Assembly (NCBI GenBank): GCA_017591395.1
Contig: WEDG01004607.1
Location: 37,830-101,829 of the forward strand
DNA from: Schistocephalus solidus
Lineage: Eukaryota > Platyhelminthes > Cestoda > Diphyllobothriidea > Diphyllobothriidae
Direction: 5' to 3'
Length of the DNA: 64,000 nt
The position numbers and the translations under genes were made by a program. Positions 56,186-64,000 of the stretch are shown here, one piece after another. The notes under the pieces are model-generated. The model did not search any database and was not told the DNA's origin. It was given only the letters and a program-made list of their open reading frames with translations. Positions within the stretch are counted from its first letter, which is position 1. Each line of letters begins with the position of its first letter.

Positions 56186-59100
56186 TTAATTATTTATTTA
56201 TTGCCAGTTTACAGGCATGGTCAAAAGGGATATACAGTAGGGGGTCGAGCTGACAGTGAAAAAGAAACTCCTGATCGTTCTTTATAGTGTTTTCACGGGA
56301 AGAAAAAACTGCAGCTTATTGAATGGATTAAAGTTCAGGACAGGGAAGTATTGACACAGATGCACGGTGTAGTACTTCTCCTTTCATTGTTGTGGATCAG
56401 GTATCCTGTACTAGCAACAGCTATGCCGGCGAACGGCTGCTCGCTGTCGACTGAGGAATAACCCGATTACGGACTGCAGAGCCAGCAATATTGCCTTCAG
56501 CATGAAGTCCGGCACCAGATTTAGTGTCCGCGGACACCATCAGAACGGAAGAGAGCTTCCAGAGAATCAGCACCCAAAATTCGTGGAAGGTGTCCTGAAT
56601 GTAGAAAACTAGTGACAGCTCTCGTAAACAAAGAAAGTTTTGCTGAATTTTAATACTTCTGGGTACTTTATTCCAGATTGCTATAGCGTTTACCGAAAAA
56701 AAATTGACGGTATCTAACGGTGCAGGCCAAAGGAATAAATAAAAATACATCTCGATGCCTTGTGCGCCGAGAGTGGATGAGCTGCCTCAGGGATGTAAGG
56801 GGGTTAAAGGTAAAACTGTTTAAAAGTTTAAACAGCAAAAATAGTCCCTACTGTAATCTAGGAACCCACAACGGGTTGAGGCTTGTAAGCTCACAGCAGT
56901 GTTGGTAGGACAGGTTTCTGTGCTCTGAAGTGAAAACTCTTTTGGTAAAGAAGTGCTGGACTGATTCTATTTTCCTCCGTTCACTCGCGCGCAGAAGGCT
57001 AAATAGAAATGAACAGTATTCCAGACTAGGTCTGACATGCATTTTATAAAGACTGGTCCTAATATTGACAGTTTAAAAATTTCTGAGAATAAACCCAGTG
57101 GTTTGTCGTGCTTTCAAGACAATAAGGGCGCAGTGCTCTGACAGATTAAGACAACTAGAATATGATATGCCCAGATCCTTTATAACCCCGGGCACATTTA
57201 GGTCATGACAGTCTATGCTTAGATGAGGCTGATGGTTGTCACCACTAACCAATACGAAGCAATTGTGCCAAGAAAGCGAAAGGCGCCATGTGCGACACCA
57301 CTGAGCAAAGGCTTGAAGATCATTTTTAAGAGCTCAATCACCATTTTGGCGATCAGCCGGTTTATATCGATAGGCAACTTTTAAATCATCAGCATACATA
57401 AAGGGCCTACCATACTGAAAACAATCAGGAACATCGTTCACAAAAAGGCAAAATAGAAGAGGGCCGAGTACGCTTTCCTGAATAACTCCACTCCTCACGT
57501 GCGCGGGGTTGGAGATAACATCGATAATTTTAACTCGCTGTGCACGAGCATTCAAATAGGAGAATATAAGGTTCAGAAGCTTTTTACCTATGACGAAAGA
57601 GGTAAGTTTCAGCAGGAGAAGATATTGGTCAACACGATCAAAAAGTCTTTCGTGAGGTCGAAATAAACGGTGTAGATTGCAAAACCACTATCTCTAGATT
57701 GTAGCACATGATCAAAGTAAGAGTGCTGGCTGGTGTCACGAGATCTTTTTTCGAGAAACCCATGCTGAGCCGCATTAAGAAGGTTATTCTCTGTTAGGTG
57801 ACGCATCAGCTTGTCTTTAATTAAGGTCTCTAAGGTCTATGAGGCTGCTGGGAGTGTATTTATTGGCCTTAAGTCGTCGAATCATGTAGTTCGGCCGTGT
57901 TTGGGTATAGGCAGAATGTGCGATTCATTCCATAAAATAGGGAAGGTTTCACTTTCAAAAGCAAGATTTAATATCTTATAGAGGAGCGACGGAATTATAT
58001 CATTTGCATTTGCCTTTAGAACGCTGACCGGGATGCCATCTGATCCAGGACTGGAAGATTGACGAGAACGCCGAATGGCTACGGTCCCGTCCTAGAGGGT
58101 AAAAGTTATGTTTTTGAGGACTTTACCGGTCCAAACCGGATGTTTGGAAAGGGCGCGACCGAAGGTTCACTAAAAGTTCTGGACAAGAACGCATTGAAGC
58201 TATCAGCCGTCAACTTAGTGTCAGCTATAGGGTTTCCAAAAGCGTCTCGAAGTACAGGGTACTGAGTTTTTCTCTGCGCTTTTACTGTGCGCGAAAAGAG
58301 TTTTGCAACATATAACGAAGGGTTTTTCGGCAAAGTTAACCTCTTCAACTAGTCGTTTTTCTTCAGAGAGCCTCTTGGCCTGTTCGAAGATTTGTTGGAT
58401 CAAGGGCAAGACGGAAGTGTCATTTAGAAGATGAAAACGCCGCGAGAGTCTACGCAGTCTACGAAGGAAAGATAAAGGGAGGTAGACTTCATTCTTGACA
58501 TTAATTATTTTCATACGGGGAACAAAACGAGAAATGAGTGGACCTAGAACTTGATAGAATGTATCAGTACAAACATTCACATCCAAACATAGAAAGAAGT
58601 TAGTCCAATAGTGGGAATTAAGATGTGTTAGTAATTCCCCCATATTTGCTGATCGGAAATAATGTAAAAAACTATATTTTTTAGAAAACGTTTCATCAGC
58701 CTCGATTTCTAGTGAAGGAAGAACTAAAGCATGGTCTGAACTCCCAAGTGGGTCTCAAGGTGAAACTGACAATGGCTGACAACCTCTGCAGAAAATGAGA
58801 TCAAGTATGTTTGATTCTCGGGTGGGAAAATCAACTACCGGCCTCAAGCAAGTTTTCGAATTTTGCAGGACCGGAAGGTGGAAACCAATGAACTTCAGGA
58901 AGACTGAAGTCACCTGCAATCAAGCAGTACTTCAGATTTAGGTCAGCTGCGGCATGAAATGCCTGTGAGAGACGAAGATCGTAATCCTCGGTTGCGTTGG
59001 TGGGGGAGATAGACACAACCAACGAGTTAAGAGTAGTTATCTTTTAGAACTACTCGGAGCCAACAGCTCTCTTATACTGCGGTAAATTGTCGATAATCCA

Positions 59101-60500
59101 ACGGCAGAAAAGTAAGTGGCTGCTTAATATAGATGCAGCTTCCTCCGCCACGGCCCTCGTGTCGATCGTTGCGAATATAATAATACCCTAGAATATTGAG
59201 TTCAGAGTCGGATTCACAGGGTGTTGCCCATGTCTCTGTAATTATTACAATGTCAGGGCGGTGGATGAAAACCAGAGTCTGGAGCAAAGACATCTTTTTA
59301 AGCAGAGATCTGGCATTTAAGATGAATAATTTAAGCGGGCACGTTTTTGGTTTCTGAAAAGGGACAGTTAGACTGTCATAGTGACTGCCTTCGGCCAAAG
59401 AAATGATCTTTTCACTTGAACTATTTGTCCGTTTCTTATTTGGAGATGTGCCTCGCCATTGGCCCTTCGTGGTTCCAGTTCTATTAGTAACTGTCTCATT
59501 TTCATTCGCTCTTTCAGCCCGTATTTCGGTTGAAAAAACTTCAGAATGCAGGCCCCGTAGGGTTGCTTTTCTCTGTAGCAGGAGCTGTGCCTGTGCTTCG
59601 TTTTCCAAGATGATTTTAAGAGGTCTTGGTCGAGGATTTGATTCGGGTGCTGACAGAGCCTTCCCTATTCTATATGCCTTGAGAATGTGGATGGACTCAC
59701 CGTCCGTTAGCAACGTTTTGCATACAATTGAAGGAGATCCAAGTCATGTTTAACTCGCTCCTTTGGAATAATTGAAGCTGACTCCGGGACCCCTTTAATG
59801 ACTACATTATGTTTTCGACTCAATCGAGGGCCCGTTTGTAACTCAGATCTTTCAGCTGAGTGAGTACTGGTAACCAATTCACTTGGCCCGATAGGTCCAG
59901 ATGAGCCGGGTGTTGGGCAGGCTGGAGCCAAATCCCTGCACGAGTTGTTCTTCTTAGACCTTTTCCTCTTTGGCTTTACAAACTCGCCAACCTCTTCAAC
60001 ATCGCATGTTGGTGCAACGTCTACCAGCGATGTAGCAATGGGCGGTAAAGCCAGATTAGTGCTGATGCTACCCGAACTAAGTACTGGTGGAGTGGAGCAA
60101 GGACTAGATGGGGCTCCCTTCGGAAATAGCGAAAATTCCTCTGGTTTACCGGGTTCAGCAATCACGATATGTTTAATGTGAGTAGTATGTAAGCTTGAAG
60201 AGGCTACATATGAATACGAATTTTGCTTTGTGGTAGGTTTATTACGGACAGGAGCTTTTTAACAGTTGGGCAAGATATAGATTTTTTAAATTATCTATTT
60301 CTTGTCTTAGATTGCTTATTTCCTGCTCCATCCCTGAGAATTTCTGCTGGAGGCTGAAACACCCCATACAAGTTTCGTCTTCGTAAGCTACATTAGTTAA
60401 GCTTACTAAACTTTTACCCCATTTAGCGGGAGGTGAACAAATAGCAGAATAACGATATTTACAATTATTTTTCTGCTTGTCCATTAACTTGCTTAACAAG
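56186..60500 (-). mobile_element. CR1-like LINE with (AATA)n tail, near full length, decayed
   Basis: Minus-strand element in the order ORF1, EN, RT, tail. 60499-60242 has YEDETCMGCFSLQQKF followed by a heptad-type coiled coil (MEQEISNLRQEIDNLKNL). 60165-59707 has a Pro/Ser linker, KRKRSKK and NVVIKGVPES. 59713-59072 has ILKAYRIGKA, then the EN start FILNARSLLKKM and IVIITETWA. 59022-58831 has AGDFSLPEVHW. RT motif A (VYFDLTKDF) is at 57806-57609, and motif C (MYADDLK, intact) at 57555-57334. 57042-56848 is the C-terminal tail. It ends in AATAAATAAATAATT. It interrupts RTE copy A. Frameshifts separate most domains. Confidence 0.85.
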
Positions 60501-60504
60501 ATCC

Positions 60505-60600
60505 CCTGCCAATTTGACCGAGTGGTTAGAGGCGCCGATAAACGGTCCTAAGCAATTTTGTGGTGCAGATTCAAAACTAGGTCGTGGGCCGATTTTTTGT
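60505..60600 (+). pseudogene. tRNA-like (Ser/Leu-type) relic
   Basis: GACCGAGTGGTTAGAGGCGC is a good A box and D arm of the type II tRNA form. The B box is weak (GCAGATTCAAAAC), and the acceptor ends do not pair convincingly. Probably a decayed tRNA or SINE head next to the LINE 5' end. Confidence 0.35.
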
Positions 60601-60970
60601 GACAATAAACTTTAGGAACTTAAGTTTTGCCTACTTATGGAGGGTACAGAGCAAATGAAATCGATGTTAGAATCGCCACAAGTTTAACAGACAGTCGGTA
60701 TGGATATACAGAGAATAATAATATTAAAATGTAAGAACTCAGCCTTTAGTTTGATCCCCTTCCGCGATTGAAAGCAATTGCAGGGAGCACACAGCCGGCG
60801 TGACTTTCAGAAATTAGCAAAGATCGAAGCGTTCAGTCGCAAGTTACGAACTCTGGGGAATATAAAGATAGGTACTTTAATAATTTAACAGCAGCGTGTC
60901 TTCTACACTGAGGTAGAGACCAAAGACTCGTAGGTTCGCAGGACTTGAAATTCGAAACCAATTTCAAACG
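60601..60970. other. No gene recognised
   Basis: Spacer between the tRNA-like relic and RTE copy B. Nothing recognisable. Confidence 0.5.
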
Positions 60971-62925
60971 ACACGATGTGAATGTTGGCTGTATTGCTGA
61001 CAAATCAGCCAAGGCCGATCGGTGACGTGAGCACTTCGAGCACCTCTTCAATTTTAATGAGCAACGAAGGCTGATTTCAACATTATAACTTAAAACCAGC
61101 CTTTTAAAATCTTTCGGGTTCTACTTCTCTTCCATAATGTTTCACCCATAACTGTGAAAACGCATTCGAAGTTATTTTATGCTTTGACTTAAAACATTTT
61201 ACAAGTCCACAATTTTATATTGACTGTACATATGCAATGATAACTTACATATATAGGGTCACCCTTCAACATATACCATATACAAAAAACTAATCACACC
61301 CTCTCTCTCTTCTGCAGCTGAGTTTCATCCCTCTCCAGCCTATGCGGGGTCGTGCAACAACCCTTCCAAGGGAAGAGTTACCAATGCAATATGGAGGCTC
61401 AACAACAACAAGGCACCCGGAGAGGACGTAATTACCACAGAAATCTACAAGACCTATGCCGACACTCTGGTGCCCTGGCTCCATAAGTTGACTGATCAAG
61501 TATGGAAAGGCGAAGTGTTCCTAATAATTGGGGTTCGGGCATCATTTTGCCTGTCTTCAAGAAGGGAGATAAGACAAAGTGTGAAAACTACAGCGGCATT
61601 AGTCTCGATGACGTTGCTGCGAAGGTCTTCAGTATTGTCTTTCTCAGACGGTTTCAGTCTGTACGTGACTCTAGGGCGGTGTCCAACGAAGCCGGATTCT
61701 GAGCTGGGCGTGGATGCGTGAACCAGATATTCACTCTGAGGCACATTCGGAATTCCGCCATGGCTATCAACAGCCGACGGCCGTCTGCATTATTGACTTA
61801 TATGCTGCGTTCGATTCCGCCCATCTTGAGTCCCCTGGAAAATAATGGAACTTGATGGTGTGCCTGCCAATATCATTGCCTTGATCAAGGCCTACTATCG
61901 CTCCTCCAGTTCGCGAGTCCTCGTCCATATGAATCTCTTCCAACCCTTCGATATCCGATCTGGCGTTCAATAAGGTTGCATTCTGTTGTACGTTTTGTTC
62001 AACTACGCCATTGACTAGATTCTGGAAAGGCCCTACACGGTTTTGATGGTAGGGAATATGCCCACGGACGCCGGTTGACTGGCCTAGATTACGCCGACGA
62101 CATCGCTTTTCTAGCCTCAAGCTTTGACTATCTACTGTCTGTGGTCTCGCGGGTGAATGTGATCGCTAATTCGGTCGACTTATCCATAAACGCTGGGAAA
62201 ACGAAACTGTTTAGCAGCTGCATCCCTGACCAGAAGAAGGCACCTTTTTGGGATAATGGCTGTCAACTTGGACAAGTAGACAGTTTCAAACACCTCTGGG
62301 CAAGGATGCTTCGCAATGGACAAAGTAATGGCGACGTTTTCTCCCTACTCGACGCTGTCCGCCGGGCTTTTTCGATCCTTAGAAAGTGCCCATAGGCCTG
62401 ATGCGACATCTCCATCGCCACGAAGATCCGGTCATCCTCTACGGTTGCGAATACTGGGCTTTGCGCTTGGAAGATGAGCGAAGACTGGAGGTATTTGATC
62501 ACCGCTGCCTGAGATCCATCCTTCGAGTGACGTACACAGACTACGTCTCAAACTAGGCAGTCCGCACTCGCTGCAACAACATAGCCAAGATATCTCAGGT
62601 CATCCAAGAAAGATGAATGAGGTGGTTTAAGCACGTTCTCCTTGGCCCGCCTCACGAGCTGAGTTCTACTGCTCTCGATCCGGCGCCGTTGCCCACTGGG
62701 AGGAGTCGAAGAGGAGGTCAACTAAAAACCTGGCTAGACACGGTTCGGCTAGATATAAAGGCGGTGCTTAGACCTTCGGTATTCGGCGTCTGTCGCTGGA
62801 GAAACGAATGGGTTGAGCTATCCAGGTCTGCTGCCGCAAATCTACTCATGGAGAAGTACAATACGTGACATCATCGAGGCCGGCTAGGTCAGACATGATC
62901 GCAGCCGTACATAGAGCAAGAAGAA
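60971..62925 (+). pseudogene. RTE retrotransposon copy B (5'-truncated)
   Basis: Begins in the EN-RT linker at about 60975 and runs to the 3' terminus (CATGATCGCAGCCGTA, about 62900-62915). RT segments are collinear but in changing frames: NWGSGIILPVFKKGDKTKCE near 61520, VCIIDLYAAFDS (motif A) near 61775, LDYADDIAFLAS (motif C, intact) near 62085, SINAGKTKLFSSCIPDQ, and RWFKHVLLGPPHELSSTALD near 62620. The catalytic aspartates are preserved, but stops and frameshifts prevent expression. Its first 750 bases duplicate copy A. Confidence 0.85.
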
Positions 62926-62989
62926 TCACTCCGTGGGATCCGAACCAGGTTTGGCTCTGGTTTCGCCAATCAACTGTGCCCTCAGTGAG

Positions 62990-63115
62990 GAGGAGAGGGT
63001 GTCATTGATTCAGCGCAAGTCTCCTCTCATTGTAATCTTATTCACGCGCAAATCACCGTATCTGCGTCATCCTGGTGTGGTGCACACGGCGGACCTCGTT
63101 GACCTTTCTGTAGTC
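62990..63115 (+). repeat. 3' UTR fragment of the EN-RT-ZF element
   Basis: ATTCAGCGCAAGTCTCCTCT, followed by TTCACGCGCAAATCACCGT and CACACGGCGGACCTCGTTGA, matches the terminal part of the UTR at 24760-24860 (minus). No coding part is attached. It follows the RTE copy B terminus after about 65 bases. Confidence 0.6.
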
Positions 63116-63119
63116 GAAT

Positions 63120-64000
63120 TCTATTTTTGTTTCCACAGTTGGCAGACACCTTTGCTTTCCCCGTTGCCCTAGGGCAGGCCCATTTCCCGGGCCCTAATTT
63201 ATGTTTTATAGCCATTTATTTCCCAAATGTATCTGTGTGAGGGTATCTATTCATCATTTTTCTCTTTAGTATTGGTTCTGCTGATCAGGTCAAATATCCT
63301 CAAGCCATATAAGACAACGAATAGTAGCCGAATGCTTTGAAACGCATGAGTCACCTGCGAAAAGACCAGAAGCTCAAGGTATATTTACCGCAACGTCCAA
63401 AATAATACTCCAGCGCTGAATAACGCCCTTTTGCAATTGTTAGCTGAGTGGGAGAGCATTTAAAACCAAAACCGCATCTCCCATCGAAAAGTTATTTTTG
63501 TATTTTGCCTGTCCTTGTTTACATAAGTGAAGATACATTCAGTTGGATTTCTTTCCGGAAACTCGCAGTAGCAGCATTCTCTCGAGACCGCATACAAAAG
63601 AATGGTAGGCATAGCATAAACCGGGCTGGAAGTCGTGCCTCGTTATTTACGAATGACGAAAAAAATAGCCTACTAACTCACTATCCTGCCGACAATTTTG
63701 CAGCCTATGAAGCTGCATAGCGTACTTGAAGTTAGCCACGGATGCCTTCCTGTTGACTGTATTCCTCATGGGTTGCCATATCGGATTACCTTCCTTATTT
63801 GCTGGCCATCGAAGAGCGACAGCTCTCACAAGTTCTTACTCTGTCTACGCAATGTTTTTCTCCGAACATTTCTACCTTGAATCTCCTGTTCAAATGTAAG
63901 GGAATAAATTATTGCAGTAAAATACTCTTGAGCTGATAAATGAAGCTCTGTGACAAGTCTTCCGCTCGCTAGGGTCTTTTCACAGAAAACCACCTGTTCT
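63120..64000. other. No gene recognised
   Basis: Short open frames only. An isolated A-box-like TAGCTGAGTGGGAGAGC near 63442 lacks a B box. Confidence 0.45.

Noticed and set aside
63433..63480. A-box-like TAGCTGAGTGGGAGAGC as a tRNA or SINE head
   Set aside because: No B box at a usable distance and no similarity to the other tRNA-like repeats.
1..64000. CRISPR arrays, rRNA genes, bacterial operons
   Set aside because: No regularly spaced direct repeats with unique spacers, no rRNA segments, no Shine-Dalgarno-led gene clusters. The window is eukaryotic.

Overview
This is non-coding-dominated animal DNA, best explained as a flatworm, probably a diphyllobothriidean-type tapeworm (inference). 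Three things support this: dense decayed non-LTR retrotransposons and Penelope-like elements, an endonuclease/reverse-transcriptase element ending in C2H2 zinc fingers of a kind I associate with those tapeworm genomes, and a host gene with a 35-nt intron, a size class known from cestodes. There is no prokaryotic gene density, operon, rRNA gene or CRISPR array.

The one host gene I can reconstruct is an RNF10-type RING E3 ubiquitin ligase on the minus strand (42738 down to 35316). Five exons join in phase across consensus GT-AG sites. The RING cysteines and histidine are intact; the N-terminal exon or exons were not found. Its largest intron (38325-41573) carries a decayed RTE retrotransposon. 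A second, weak host candidate is a 62-codon minus-strand ORF with a signal-peptide-like start at 31078-31266.

Most of the rest is mobile DNA. (1) CR1-like LINEs: a 5'-truncated copy with an intact 457-codon RT frame (5130-6503), a near full-length broken copy (45655-49850, minus), a decayed copy (50640-52375), 3' fragments (1065-1440, 7980-8039, 43590-44083), and a related element with a different tail (56186-60500, minus). Five copies share a 3' terminus with a small inverted repeat and a tail of short tandem repeats. (2) An EN-RT-zinc-finger LINE (24740-29456, minus) plus fragments at 2040-3240, 12470-12830, 22690-24290 and 62990-63115. (3) RTE elements at 39330-40565 (minus), 54390-56185 and 60971-62925 (plus); the last two share a gap-free direct duplication at a fixed 5542-bp offset. 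(4) Penelope-like elements at 18720-19190 (minus) and 31606-34170 (plus), and a palindrome of two 3' ends at 44084-45272. (5) tRNA-derived SINE-like repeats, interstitial telomere-like blocks and microsatellites.

The TEs show no cooperative pathway. The layout is nested and inverted insertion around one conserved host gene. Coordinates of decayed elements are approximate, taken from where recognisable protein or repeat similarity starts and stops by eye.
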